From contig DASYGE010000012.1 in the NCBI GenBank assembly GCA_036000105.1, positions 744,001-808,000 of the forward strand: a DNA stretch of 64,000 nt, given 5' to 3'. How positions within the stretch are numbered: position 1 is the stretch's first letter; each line of letters begins with the position of its first letter. The notes under the pieces were generated by a model. It searched no databases. It was not told the origin of the DNA and saw only the letters and a program-made list of their open reading frames with translations. A program made the translations under genes and the position numbers. Positions 43,577 to 56,027 of this stretch are shown here, in pieces. The DNA comes from DASUBN01 sp036000105. Its GTDB lineage: Bacteria; Pseudomonadota; Gammaproteobacteria; Natronospirales; REEB76.

Positions 43577-44758
43577 TTGCAAATCATTCTTCACGGCCTG
43601 CTCGGCCTGCCGGTTTGGGGTTATTTCCTGCTGGCGGCCTGCATGATCCACCTCACCATCGTCAGCGTCACCCTCTATCTGCATCGCACCGCGACCCACC
43701 GGGGCCTGGATCTGCATCCGGCCGTGAGTCACGTGATGCGCATGTGGCTGTGGCTGTCCACCGGCATGCTCACCAAGGAGTGGGTGGCGGTGCATCGCAA
43801 GCACCATGCCCACTGCGAGACGGAGCAGGATCCCCATAGCCCGAAGGTGAAGGGCCTGCGCAGGGTGGTGCTGGAAGGCGCCGAGCTCTATCGCGAAGAG
43901 GCCAAGAACCCCGAGACCCTGGAGAAATACGGCCGCGGCACCCCGGATGACTGGATGGAGCGCAACGTCTACAGCCGTCACGGCAAGCTCGGCGTCGCCA
44001 TCCTGCTGGTGGCTGACCTGGCTCTCCTCGGCATCCCCGGCCTCACGGTCTGGGCCCTGCAGATGATCGCCATCCCCTTCCTGGCGGCGGGCGTGGTCAA
44101 TGGCCTCGGCCATTTCTACGGCTACCGCAATTTCGAGTGCACCGACGCCGCCACCAACGTCTCCCCCTGGGGCCTGATCCTGGCCGGGGAAGAACTGCAC
44201 AACAACCATCATGCTTTCCCGAGCTCTGCCAAGTTCGCCTTGCGGCCCTGGGAGTTCGACCTCGGCTGGTCCTATATCCGCGTGCTGCGCTTCTTCCGCT
44301 TGGTCGAAGTACGGCGCGTGGCGCCCAAGCCTCGCATCAATGCCGAGCCCCAGGTGGATCTCGACACTGTGCGTGCGGTCATCCTGAACCGCCTGCATGT
44401 GCTGCGCCATTACGGCCGCGAGGTGATGCTGCCGGCCCTGAAGCACGAGCGCAGCAATGCCTGTGCTTATCGCATGCGGCTCCTGGCGGGGGTCCGCCGC
44501 CTCCTGATCCGCGACCGCGGGCTCCTGAGCCCTGCCGACCAGCGGCATCTGCGCCTGGCCCTGGCCCGTAGCCAGGCCCTGGAGACCGTCTATGAGTTCC
44601 GCCTGCGGCTGGAGAAGCTGTGGGAGAACGGCTCCCAGAGCAACGAGACCCTGCTGCAGCATTTCAAGCAGTGGTGCGTGGAGGCCGAGGCCACTGGCAT
44701 CGCGTCCCTGCGTGAGTTCTCGGCCCGCCTGCAGAGCTACGCTCTGACTACCGCCTGA
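43577..44758 (+). CDS. Acyl-CoA/fatty-acid desaturase
   Basis: A 393-residue di-iron membrane desaturase. The three His boxes are HRTATH near residue 32, HRKHHAHC near 72 and HNNHH near 213. Four TM segments are expected around them (LLGLPVWGYFLLAACMIHL and VAILLVADLALLGIPGL are two). The C-terminal 150 residues are soluble and rich in Arg and Leu. The start is TTG at 43577, supported by CAGGG eight bases upstream. A delta-9 activity is plausible; regioselectivity is not visible. It ends in a terminator. Confidence 0.88.
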   Translation: MQIILHGLLGLPVWGYFLLAACMIHLTIVSVTLYLHRTATHRGLDLHPAVSHVMRMWLWLSTGMLTKEWVAVHRKHHAHCETEQDPHSPKVKGLRRVVLEGAELYREEAKNPETLEKYGRGTPDDWMERNVYSRHGKLGVAILLVADLALLGIPGLTVWALQMIAIPFLAAGVVNGLGHFYGYRNFECTDAATNVSPWGLILAGEELHNNHHAFPSSAKFALRPWEFDLGWSYIRVLRFFRLVEVRRVAPKPRINAEPQVDLDTVRAVILNRLHVLRHYGREVMLPALKHERSNACAYRMRLLAGVRRLLIRDRGLLSPADQRHLRLALARSQALETVYEFRLRLEKLWENGSQSNETLLQHFKQWCVEAEATGIASLREFSARLQSYALTTA

Positions 44759-44788
44759 TAGCCGTCCCCTAGGTCCCCGGAAAACAAA

Positions 44789-44810
44789 AACCCCGCTGAA
44801 AAGCGGGGTT
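44789..44810. terminator. Bidirectional terminator between desaturase and rpmG
   Basis: The stem AACCCCGCT / AGCGGGGTT with a GAAA loop has T-runs on both sides (seven T at 44810-44816; AAAAACAAAAA upstream). Confidence 0.88.
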
Positions 44811-44833
44811 TTTTTATCGGTTAGTGAAGCCGC

Positions 44834-44989
44834 TTATTTAATCTTGGCTTCTTTGTACTTCACATGCTTGCGCACGACCGGGTCGAACTTGCTCACTTCC
44901 ATCTTGTCCGGGTGCAGGCGCCGGTTCTTGGTGGTGGTGTAGTAGTGGCCGGTGTCGGCGCTGGAGACCAGTTTGATTTTTTCGCGCAT
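44834..44989 (-). CDS. rpmG: 50S ribosomal protein L33
   Basis: A 51-residue L33 of the zinc-free type: MREKIKLVSSADTGHYYTTT begins the protein and KYKEAKIK ends it. There are no CxxC pairs, as in zinc-independent L33. It lies 11 nt downstream of rpmB on the same strand, the standard rpmB-rpmG pair. It was found by translating the reverse strand directly. Confidence 0.95.
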   Translation of the reverse strand: MREKIKLVSSADTGHYYTTTKNRRLHPDKMEVSKFDPVVRKHVKYKEAKIK

Positions 44990-45000
44990 GGTGCTTTACC

Positions 45001-45237
45001 TCAGACCTTCTCGCCGCGGGACCGTATGTCCTGGATCACGGCTTCGATGCCCAGCTTGTCGATGATGCGCATGCCTCGGGAAGAGACGCGCAGACGCACG
45101 AAACGCTTCTCGGCTTCCAGCCAGAACCTATGGGTATGCAGGTTCGGCAGGAAACGGCGGCGCGTCTTGTTATTGGCGTGCGAGACGTTATTACCGGTGG
45201 CGGGGCCTACGCCCGTGACCTGGCAGACTCTCGACAT
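45001..45237 (-). CDS. rpmB: 50S ribosomal protein L28
   Basis: A 78-residue L28 with the family core MSRVCQVTGVGPATGNNVSH, NKTRRRFLPNLH and RLRVSSRGMRIIDKLG. The N-terminal Cys pair of zinc-binding L28 is missing. It is the first gene of rpmB-rpmG, transcribed from the 434-nt gap to its right. Confidence 0.97.
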   Translation of the reverse strand: MSRVCQVTGVGPATGNNVSHANNKTRRRFLPNLHTHRFWLEAEKRFVRLRVSSRGMRIIDKLGIEAVIQDIRSRGEKV

Positions 45238-45671
45238 GACTTGATCCTCTTTAAAACGCTACGCCCCCGGCGACCAGGGGCGAAAGGGCGGCTATTTTAG
45301 CAGCCGGGCCCTATTAAGCAAGCCGCAGGGCCTCGGCCCGGGCAGGTACCCTAACGCGGGGGTGGACTTAAAATCCCAATTTTCTTGATATAAGCCCTGA
45401 AATCCCGGGGTTCCCGCCTATCCCTGAGCCCCATATCAGGGTTCCCCCTACGCGGATATGAGACCCAGCCCTATGAGGTTTTCCCGGGGTTTGGCCAATA
45501 CTTTCCACTGTCAGCACTAAGGCCATCCATAGGGACTTGGAGGCAGACAGGGACGGGGCCCACGGCAGGCCCCTTGGAAACCTAAGGGAAGCAGCATCGG
45601 AACCCCACTGCCTTCCCACCCGGGCTTGAAGCCCGGGTAAGCGTCAAACCAGAAACTTAAGGAGTAGGACC
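45238..45671 (+). other. 434-nt intergenic region with structured leader of the FG-GAP gene
   Basis: It contains the rpmB promoter side on the left and a leader for the FG-GAP gene on the right. Visible stems are GGGGCC..CACGGCAGGCCCC near 45556-45576 and a strong CCCGGGC / GCCCGGG hairpin near 45619-45637. GGAGTAGG precedes the next ATG. I looked for c-di-GMP and cobalamin riboswitch consensus and did not find them. Confidence 0.5.
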
Positions 45672-46892
45672 ATGTCGAAGGAAAGCACAAGGTTCGTTCG
45701 TTTCGGCCAGGTACTGGCACTCACCCTGGGCGTCATCTGTACGCTCGATGTCCGGGCCGACGGCACTGAGACTTATGTGGGGCAGATGCCCTATCAGATG
45801 GCGACCGCTGACATCAACGGTGACGGCAAGCCCGATATCATCGTGGTCAATCAGTCCGACAATAACATCGCGGTTCTGCTGAATACCGTCTCCGGGGGAG
45901 GAGTCACTCCTCCGCTTGGTGATCCGCAGGATATCCCTGTAGGCATGAGCCCCCAATCGGTGATCGTGGCTGATGTGAACGGTGACGGCCTAGCCGACAT
46001 CATCGTGGCCAATTTCTCGAACAATACGGTATCGGTGCTGATCAATACCACCGCACAGGGCAGTTCCACAGCCAGTTTCACCCCCGATGCGGAATTCGCC
46101 ACCGGCAACGGTCCCTACCAGGTGGTGGCGGCTGATGTGAATGGCGATGGTTTGGCCGACCTCGTCGTGGCCAACATCGACGACAACACCGTGTCGGTAC
46201 TCATCAATACCACCCCCCACGGGTCCACCACGCCGAGCTTCGCTACCCAGCAGGTGTTTGGCACGGGGAATATGCCTTTTGCGCTGGCTGCCGCGGACCT
46301 GAACGGCGACAGCCTGCCGGACCTGGCCGTGGTGAACTACGCTGATAACACGGTCTCGGTGCTCCTGAATACCACCACGATCGGTTCCCCCACAGTGAGC
46401 TTCACGGCCCAGCAGGCATTTGCCGCCGGTAATATGCCGCAGGCGGTCACGGCCGTGGATCTGAACGGTGACGGTCTGCCTGAACTGGCCGTCGTAAGCG
46501 ATAACGACAACAACGTGCAGATACTCGTGAACACCACACTGTTGGGGAGTACGACCCCGAGTTTCGCTCCAGAACAGGCCTTCCCCGGCGTGGTCTACGC
46601 CAACTCGGTGATCGCTGCGGATATCAACGGCGACGGAGTGCAGGACCTGCTGGTGCCTGACGAAGCCTCGGGTACCGTGACGGTACTGGTGAATACCACC
46701 ACCCCCGGTTCCACGACATTGAGCTTCAACAGCCAGGCCATCACCACCGGTGGTTGGTCCATGGGTGGAGTGGTAGTGGATATGGACGGCGACGGCTTGC
46801 TTGACCTGGTCATGCTGGATAACTCCACACAGAGCGTGGACGTCCAGCTGAATACGACCCCGCAAGGCAGCTCGACCCTGAGCTTCCAATAA
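45672..46892 (+). CDS. Secreted FG-GAP/VCBS seven-repeat beta-propeller protein
   Basis: A 406-residue exported protein. The signal peptide is FGQVLALTLGVICTLDVRA. The mature chain is seven tandem repeats of about 55 residues, each with a Dx(N/D)GDG calcium-type loop (DINGDGKPD, DVNGDGLAD twice, DLNGDSLPD, DLNGDGLPE, DINGDGVQD, DMDGDGLLD) and a VSVLLNTT-like end. Seven blades fit an FG-GAP/integrin-alpha-like propeller. There is no visible C-terminal anchor or sorting signal, so it may be periplasmic or released. Partner and ligand are unknown. A ribosome binding site GGAGTAGG precedes the ATG. Confidence 0.87.
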   Translation: MSKESTRFVRFGQVLALTLGVICTLDVRADGTETYVGQMPYQMATADINGDGKPDIIVVNQSDNNIAVLLNTVSGGGVTPPLGDPQDIPVGMSPQSVIVADVNGDGLADIIVANFSNNTVSVLINTTAQGSSTASFTPDAEFATGNGPYQVVAADVNGDGLADLVVANIDDNTVSVLINTTPHGSTTPSFATQQVFGTGNMPFALAAADLNGDSLPDLAVVNYADNTVSVLLNTTTIGSPTVSFTAQQAFAAGNMPQAVTAVDLNGDGLPELAVVSDNDNNVQILVNTTLLGSTTPSFAPEQAFPGVVYANSVIAADINGDGVQDLLVPDEASGTVTVLVNTTTPGSTTLSFNSQAITTGGWSMGGVVVDMDGDGLLDLVMLDNSTQSVDVQLNTTPQGSSTLSFQ

Positions 46893-46939
46893 CGCGGGAT
46901 CCGGTCTGATCTGATCGAAGATGGTACGGGGGTGGCTCG

Positions 46940-47614
46940 TCAGAGCCACCCCCTTTCTGCGAACGAGACCACGTCCCCGTCTCCCACCACGAAGTGATCC
47001 AGCACCCGTATATCCACCAGCGCCAGCGCATCCTTGAGCCGCTGGGTGAGGCGCCGGTCGGCGTCTGAGGGTTCCGCCACGCCTGAGGGATGGTTGTGGG
47101 CGAAGATCACCGCCGCGCCGTTGTGCTTCAGGGCTTGGCGCACCACCTCCCGGGGATGCACGCTGGCCCCGTCGATGGTGCCGCGGAACAGCTCCTCGAA
47201 AGCGATCACCCGGTGCCGGTTGTCCAGATATAAGCAGGCGAAGACCTCAAAAGGCATGTCCCGGAAACGGGCCGTGAGGTACTTGCGGGTGGCTGCGGGG
47301 TCGGTGAGGGGCTTGCCCCGTTCCAGGGCTTCCCCGAGGTGGCGGCGGGCCATCTCCAGGGCTGCCTGGAGTTGCGCATATTTGGCCGGGCCCATGCCCG
47401 GCAGGGCACAAAACTCCTTTTGGTCGGCGGCCAGGAGTGCCCTTAGAGACCCGAAATGCTTCAGCATCTCCCGGGCGAGATCCACCGCGCTTTTGCCGCG
47501 CATGCCGGTGCGCAGGAAGATGGCGAGGAGTTCCGCTTCAGACAAGGCAGCGGCGCCTTTCTCGAGGAGCTTCTCCCGGGGCCGATCGGCGGCCGGCCAG
47601 TCACGTATCGCCAT
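46940..47614 (-). CDS. radC: RadC family JAMM-domain protein
   Basis: A 224-residue RadC. A helix-hairpin-helix-like region (LPGMGPAKYAQLQAAL) precedes the JAMM metalloprotease-fold core with zinc motif AVIFAHNHPSGVAEPSDAD. The start at 47614 (MAIRDWP) has GGGGATTTCC upstream and is the classic RadC N-terminus, so the in-frame start at 47749 is rejected. Biological role is unsettled; the family was once tied to repair. It is convergent with the FG-GAP gene and divergent from the rrn promoters. Confidence 0.95.
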   Translation of the reverse strand: MAIRDWPAADRPREKLLEKGAAALSEAELLAIFLRTGMRGKSAVDLAREMLKHFGSLRALLAADQKEFCALPGMGPAKYAQLQAALEMARRHLGEALERGKPLTDPAATRKYLTARFRDMPFEVFACLYLDNRHRVIAFEELFRGTIDGASVHPREVVRQALKHNGAAVIFAHNHPSGVAEPSDADRRLTQRLKDALALVDIRVLDHFVVGDGDVVSFAERGWL

Positions 47615-47678
47615 GCAGGAAATCCCCGTAAAAAGCCTGGAAACGTGCCTCAGTATGCGTGAGGGGAAGCTCGCATGG

Positions 47679-47700
47679 AGCACCCGCACACGCGGGTGCT
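47679..47700 (+). terminator. Hairpin upstream of the rrn promoters
   Basis: The 9-bp stem AGCACCCGC / GCGGGTGCT with a 4-nt loop is followed by TTTGCCC. It could insulate the rrn promoters from readthrough; the T-run is short. Confidence 0.5.
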
Positions 47701-47755
47701 TTTGCCCAAAATTTCGCCAGACGCTAAATATCCCGGAAAAAAGCCGCAAAACCCG

Positions 47756-47783
47756 TTGACGCTTTCGGAGCGGTCCGTATAAT
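47756..47783 (+). promoter_or_regulatory. rrn promoter P1 (sigma-70 type)
   Basis: TTGACG at 47756-47761 and TATAAT at 47778-47783, 16-nt spacer, with a GC-rich discriminator GCGCCGCTC after the -10. That discriminator is typical of stringently controlled rRNA promoters. A run AAATATCCCGGAAAAAAG upstream could be an UP element. Confidence 0.85.
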
Positions 47784-47842
47784 GCGCCGCTCTTTTGCCC
47801 GCAACGGGTTCCCAGGGGAAGCGAAAAATGCTTCCAAACCCG

Positions 47843-47870
47843 TTGACCGGTCAGTCCCGGCCTGTATAAT
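47843..47870 (+). promoter_or_regulatory. rrn promoter P2 (sigma-70 type)
   Basis: TTGACC at 47843-47848 and TATAAT at 47865-47870, 16-nt spacer, followed by GGTCGGTCTG. The flanking AAACCCGTTGAC is identical to that at P1, so P2 looks like a duplicated unit 87 bp away. Confidence 0.85.
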
Positions 47871-47900
47871 GGTCGGTCTGCCCGGTACTAACCCGGGCCC

Positions 47901-47912
47901 GCTCTTTAACAG
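47901..47912 (+). promoter_or_regulatory. rrn boxA antitermination site (leader)
   Basis: GCTCTTTAACAG matches the boxA consensus. It lies about 145 nt before 16S, in the expected leader position. Confidence 0.8.
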
Positions 47913-47921
47913 CATAATCAA

Positions 47922-47935
47922 GTAACTTGTGTGGG
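47922..47935 (+). other. Left arm of the 16S pre-rRNA processing stem
   Basis: CAAGTAACTTGTG here is complementary to CACAAGTTACTTG at about 49634-49646 beyond 16S. The pairing would form the long RNase III stem enclosing 16S rRNA. Confidence 0.7.
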
Positions 47936-48047
47936 CACTCGCGTCATCGGGTTGGAAAGCAACCCATTGATCGAAGAGTGTCCTAGATTTTGAGCTAGTT
48001 AGTTCATGATCTGGGTTCATCTCTGAAATCTGATAGCTTCGAGCTAT

Positions 48048-49592
<1,545 letters not shown>

Positions 49593-49633
49593 AAAGTGTA
49601 CTTATCGCCTACCATCCGGGGGCGCGAGTTCCC

Positions 49634-49647
49634 TCACAAGTTACTTG
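49634..49647 (+). other. Right arm of the 16S pre-rRNA processing stem
   Basis: CACAAGTTACTTG pairs with the leader arm at about 47922, enclosing 16S. Confidence 0.7.
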
Positions 49648-49700
49648 GTTCTAGAAGCACGGGGCCCCGAAAGGGTCCGCTTTTTTTGAGCCGAATCTCG

Positions 49701-49777
49701 GGGTCTGTAGCTCAGTTGGTTAGAGCACGCGCTTGATAAGCGCGGGGTCGATGGTTCGAGTCCATCCAGACCCACCA
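49701..49777 (+). tRNA. tRNA-Ile (anticodon GAT)
   Basis: 77 nt including the encoded CCA. Acceptor GGGTCTG pairs with CAGACCC. The anticodon arm CTTGATAAG carries GAT, and the T arm GGTTCGAGTCC is normal. It lies in the 16S-23S spacer. Confidence 0.98.
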
Positions 49778-49863
49778 ACTCTACAGATCGACGGGTTCAC
49801 ACCAGGTTCGCGCAGGATCTCCTGCCGTTTCGCCGTCTCTGGGCGGGCGGGAGATGCAAGCGA

Positions 49864-49939
49864 GGGGCTGTAGCTCAGCTGGGAGAGCGCCTGCTTTGCA
49901 AGCAGGGGGTCACCGGTTCGATCCCGGTCAGCTCCACCA
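49864..49939 (+). tRNA. tRNA-Ala (anticodon TGC)
   Basis: 76 nt including CCA. Acceptor GGGGCTG pairs with CAGCTCC. The anticodon arm CTTTGCAAG carries TGC, with GGTTCGATCCC in the T arm. It is the second spacer tRNA. Confidence 0.98.
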
Positions 49940-50045
49940 GTTTTTGTTTCATCGATACCCCGTGTTCCATCGTGATACCGCCAGTGCGCACAGGCTTATA
50001 TATGTGCGTACCGGCGGTCTCACTGTGGCGGTGCTCTCACCGTCC

Positions 50046-50060
50046 TGTTCTTTAAAAATT
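50046..50060 (+). promoter_or_regulatory. boxA-like site in the 16S-23S spacer
   Basis: TGTTCTTTAAAAATT resembles boxA and lies about 140 nt before 23S, as in other rrn operons. It should aid antitermination through the 23S gene. Confidence 0.65.
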
Positions 50061-50201
50061 AGGGAAAGTTGTTGGCGCTTAGGATTTGCGATCGGCCTTG
50101 CAGCCGGTTGCAACTCCATAATGTATGTCAGTTATTTGCGGAGAACTAATCAGCAGATGAATCTTGTTGCGCATATGGCCTCAGACTTTTTGAGGTTATA
50201 T

Positions 50202-53106
<2,905 letters not shown>

Positions 53107-53223
53107 ATAACCTCAAGCGGTTTGTGGCACGAGATTTGTCTGTGATTACCGCAGACTGACATACGTAAGCACCAACAACTTTCCACGGCAGGAGCAACTG
53201 AGCTCCTGCACAGTGAACCGGTT

Positions 53224-53342
<119 letters not shown>

Positions 53343-53354
53343 CTAAATGCGAAA

Positions 53355-53385
53355 CCCCCTGATGTGAAAACATCAGGGGGTTTTT
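53355..53385 (+). terminator. rrn operon terminator
   Basis: An 11-bp stem CCCCCTGATGT / ACATCAGGGGG with a GAAA loop, followed by TTTTTCTTT. Confidence 0.93.
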
Positions 53386-53574
53386 CTTTATGTGCCTTTT
53401 GGCGATGTCTCTCTTTCGCATGCGCATGCGGAAGTAGGGTTCACCCAGGCGTGGCCACAGGGCACGCTTGGGTGAACGCCCGGCCAGGACGGCCGGGCCG
53501 GTGTTCTAAGTACTCGCGTGCTGTGCCAGGGATGGCGGCTACTTGGATTCTCCCCAACCCGCCAGCTTCACTGC
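53386..53574. other. Post-rrn gap with inverted repeats
   Basis: It holds TCCGCATGCGCATGCGGA-type palindrome near 53417-53433, TTCACCCA / TGGGTGAA arms near 53442-53477, and CCCGGCC / GGCCGGG near 53480-53498. The last two could terminate the minus-strand small secreted protein gene. No gene is visible. Confidence 0.45.
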
Positions 53575-53850
53575 TCAGTGCGCTGCCATCTGGCCTGCAG
53601 TAGAGCAGACAATGCCGTTGATCTCGCAGACATCCAGCACTTGCGTCTTGGAAATATCGCGAACCAGCCTGGGCGCGAGGGGAAGGCTGATCTTCTGCAA
53701 GACTGATGCTTTTACCGAAGCCACCAAGGCGGGATCCTGGCTGATGGCCGAGGCTATCGCCGCGGGCGTATTCGCGTCTGTCGCTGTAGCGGCGAAAACC
53801 GCTGCGCTGAATGCGAGTAAACCACAGAGGATAATGAGCTTTGAGGTCAT
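53575..53850 (-). CDS. Small secreted protein of unknown function
   Basis: A 91-residue precursor. The signal peptide is MTSKLIILCGLLAFSAAVFA-AT. The mature part of about 70 residues has two Cys (VCEINGIVCS), possibly a disulfide, and a helical Ala-rich start (TPAAIASAISQDPALVASVKASV). The ATG at 53850 has AAGGAAAG upstream. It is not recognisable as any family. It is monocistronic and sits between the rrn terminator and a 200-nt gap. Confidence 0.65.
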   Translation of the reverse strand: MTSKLIILCGLLAFSAAVFAATATDANTPAAIASAISQDPALVASVKASVLQKISLPLAPRLVRDISKTQVLDVCEINGIVCSTAGQMAAH

Positions 53851-54052
53851 GAGGCTTTCCTTGAGAGTTGGTGAAATTGGTTTCTCACTAGCAAAGACGA
53901 GACGAACTAGTGCCGTTGAAGTCTAGTCGACCGATGAGCCAAGGATTAGTTGATAAGAAATAAATCAGGGAAATGTCAGAATCTGAAGCATGCGGCCTCG
54001 GTGAGCGCTCGAAGACCATTTTTGGCGGATAGCAGGCATCAAGATGGAGTCT

Positions 54053-54826
54053 TTAGGTAGGGAACGCCCCTTTCAATACCCGCTCCAGCCACTCCGTCAC
54101 CGCTTTCCACGCTTCGCCTTTCGGATCCAGATGCTCAAAATGCCCGGCGCCGGGAAGTTCCACGTAGTCCACCTTGTCGCCCGTCTTCTGGGCCGCGGCC
54201 ACGTAGTCGCGGCTCATCTCCACCGGCACGCAATCGTCCTCGCTGCCGTGGACCAGGAGTTGCGGCACGCCGAGGGGCAAGAGCGCCCGGGGTGAAGCGG
54301 CGGCGTAGCGATCGGGAAATTCCTTAGGTGTGCCGCCCAGGAACTCCTGCGCCACGCCTTTGGAGAGATTCCGCTCATAGACCTGCATCAAGTCGGCCGC
54401 CGGCGCCTGGCCCACGGCCGCCATGACCCGCACCCGGGATGGTCTTGCATCCAGGGCGAGCCGCCGTGACCCAGCCGACCAGAGCGCGAGATGCCCGCCG
54501 GCGGAATGCCCCACGGTCACGACTCGTGAGAGATCCAGCTCGGCCCCGTGATCGGAGAACTTCGCCAGCAGGTCTATGCCGTCGTACACGTCCTGCACGG
54601 TGCCGGGCCAGCCGCCGCCTTTCTCGCCGATGCGCCGGTATTCCAGGTTCCAGGCGGCGTAACCGCGGCGCGTGAGGTCTTCCGCCAGGGGCGTCATCTG
54701 GTCGCGGGCATAGGGCAGCCGCCAGAAGCCGCCGTGCAAGAGGCAGATCACCGGCGCATGCGCCGCCTTGGGCAGGTGCAGATCGCCTACTTGGGATTCA
54801 GCCGGGCCATAGCGGAAGAGCTGCAT
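54053..54826 (-). CDS. Alpha/beta hydrolase, kynurenine-formamidase/esterase-like
   Basis: A 257-residue hydrolase of the HSL/BD-FAE-like type. Oxyanion motif HGGFW lies near residue 31, nucleophile elbow GHSAGG near 113, acid in LVHGSEDDCVP and His in GAGHFEHLDP. The family includes N-formylkynurenine hydrolases, but no other kynurenine genes are near, so I do not assign that substrate. The ATG at 54826 lies 10 nt after the 2OG-oxygenase stop, in the same transcript. Confidence 0.85.
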   Translation of the reverse strand: MQLFRYGPAESQVGDLHLPKAAHAPVICLLHGGFWRLPYARDQMTPLAEDLTRRGYAAWNLEYRRIGEKGGGWPGTVQDVYDGIDLLAKFSDHGAELDLSRVVTVGHSAGGHLALWSAGSRRLALDARPSRVRVMAAVGQAPAADLMQVYERNLSKGVAQEFLGGTPKEFPDRYAAASPRALLPLGVPQLLVHGSEDDCVPVEMSRDYVAAAQKTGDKVDYVELPGAGHFEHLDPKGEAWKAVTEWLERVLKGAFPT

Positions 54827-54836
54827 GGCCTTGGCT

Positions 54837-55889
54837 TCAGTTGCCCGCTTCTCGGTATTCCACCGGCGCGATGCTCTGCCCCTCACCGAAGAAGAAGCCC
54901 AGTACCGCATAGCGCTTGCCCTGGGTCACGGGCATCACCTCATGCAACAGGGAGCAGGAGAAGATCGCGGCGCCGCCGAGTTCAGGTTCATACAGATCCG
55001 GCCCGAACTCGGGGTAATGCAGCTCACCGCCCGCATAGGCGCCGGTGTTCAAGTTCAATGTCATGGCGAAACGGCGGTGCTGGGTATCGCGTGATTCATT
55101 GTCCCGGTGCGGGCGGAAGTAGCCCGCACCGGCGTCGTAGCGGATGACCTTGAACACCTCGTGTTGGGTCACCCGGAAGTTGAAGCAGCGTTGGATCTCC
55201 GGCAGCGCGCGCCGCACCAGCGCGTCTTTGAGCCGGTCCAGCCACACGCCTTCCTTGAGATAGATGTCGCGGCGCATCTTCACGGAGGGATCGGGTTTCC
55301 AATCGGCGGTATCGCCTTTGACGTAAGCGGTGCCGGAAGGGGTGCCACCGGTCTCCTCGAAGTGTGCGATCAGCCCCGCGCAGAGAGCCGCATCCAGCAC
55401 CCGGGGTATGAAGAGCACCGGCGCCTGCTGGCGCAAGACCTGCGCGGCGGGATGGACCCGGGCGACGTAGCTGGCCGCCACCCGGTCCGTCAAAGTCTTG
55501 AAGTCAGCGCTTGCCTGCAAACGCTCGGTGATGCGCAGGTTGTCGTCCAGCAGGAACGCGGTCATGCCGGCAGCGGGTGCGCCCAGGAGATGCGTGCTTA
55601 AGGTCCCGTCATCCACCAGTAAAGGGAAAGCGAGGGAGAGTTCGCTCACCAGGGCGGCGCATTCGGCGGGCGTCCCCAGGGTCAGCGCCACCCGAGTGAC
55701 CTTGCCCCAGTCCGTATCGTCGGCGTTCAAAGCCGAGAGGGCGGCGCGGGTCTCAGGCGTGGCCGCGGGGCCGCAGATGAACAAGGCCATGGCTTGGCCG
55801 AGATGCAGGTCGTAGAACATGAGCGGCTTGCCGGCCGGGTCCGGTCGTGCGAAATCCGGTATGCGGTCTCCCGGCGTCAAACCCGCCAT
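54837..55889 (-). CDS. Redoxin-like/2OG-Fe(II) oxygenase fusion
   Basis: A 350-residue two-domain protein. Residues about 1-150 look like a thioredoxin-fold peroxiredoxin-like domain (PGDRIPDFARPDPAGKP, then LFICGPAATPETRAALSAL), in which the usual peroxidatic Cys of the PxxxTxxC motif is absent. Residues about 165-350 form a 2OG-Fe(II) oxygenase: iron ligands His and Asp in FRPHRDNE, distal His in SLLHEVMPVTQGKRY, with the 2OG-binding Arg after it. It probably hydroxylates a peptide or amino acid. The ATG at 55889 follows GGAG; ATGs at 55904 and 55916 are alternatives. Confidence 0.82.
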   Translation of the reverse strand: MAGLTPGDRIPDFARPDPAGKPLMFYDLHLGQAMALFICGPAATPETRAALSALNADDTDWGKVTRVALTLGTPAECAALVSELSLAFPLLVDDGTLSTHLLGAPAAGMTAFLLDDNLRITERLQASADFKTLTDRVAASYVARVHPAAQVLRQQAPVLFIPRVLDAALCAGLIAHFEETGGTPSGTAYVKGDTADWKPDPSVKMRRDIYLKEGVWLDRLKDALVRRALPEIQRCFNFRVTQHEVFKVIRYDAGAGYFRPHRDNESRDTQHRRFAMTLNLNTGAYAGGELHYPEFGPDLYEPELGGAAIFSCSLLHEVMPVTQGKRYAVLGFFFGEGQSIAPVEYREAGN

Positions 55890-56027
55890 GCTTGTCTGCT
55901 CCATCGAAGGGGACATATAGAGTACAGCCGATACTTTAGCATCCGTAGCAGTACGACGACCCGGGCCAGGCGTTTGAGGTAAGATTCCCGGCCGCCTCGC
56001 CGTCTCAAGGTCCGCGTACCAGCACCC

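Noticed and set aside
45238..45671. c-di-GMP or cobalamin riboswitch in leaders (FG-GAP gene, btuF, adenosyltransferase)
   Set aside because: I could not find the conserved core sequences; the visible hairpins do not match those consensus motifs.
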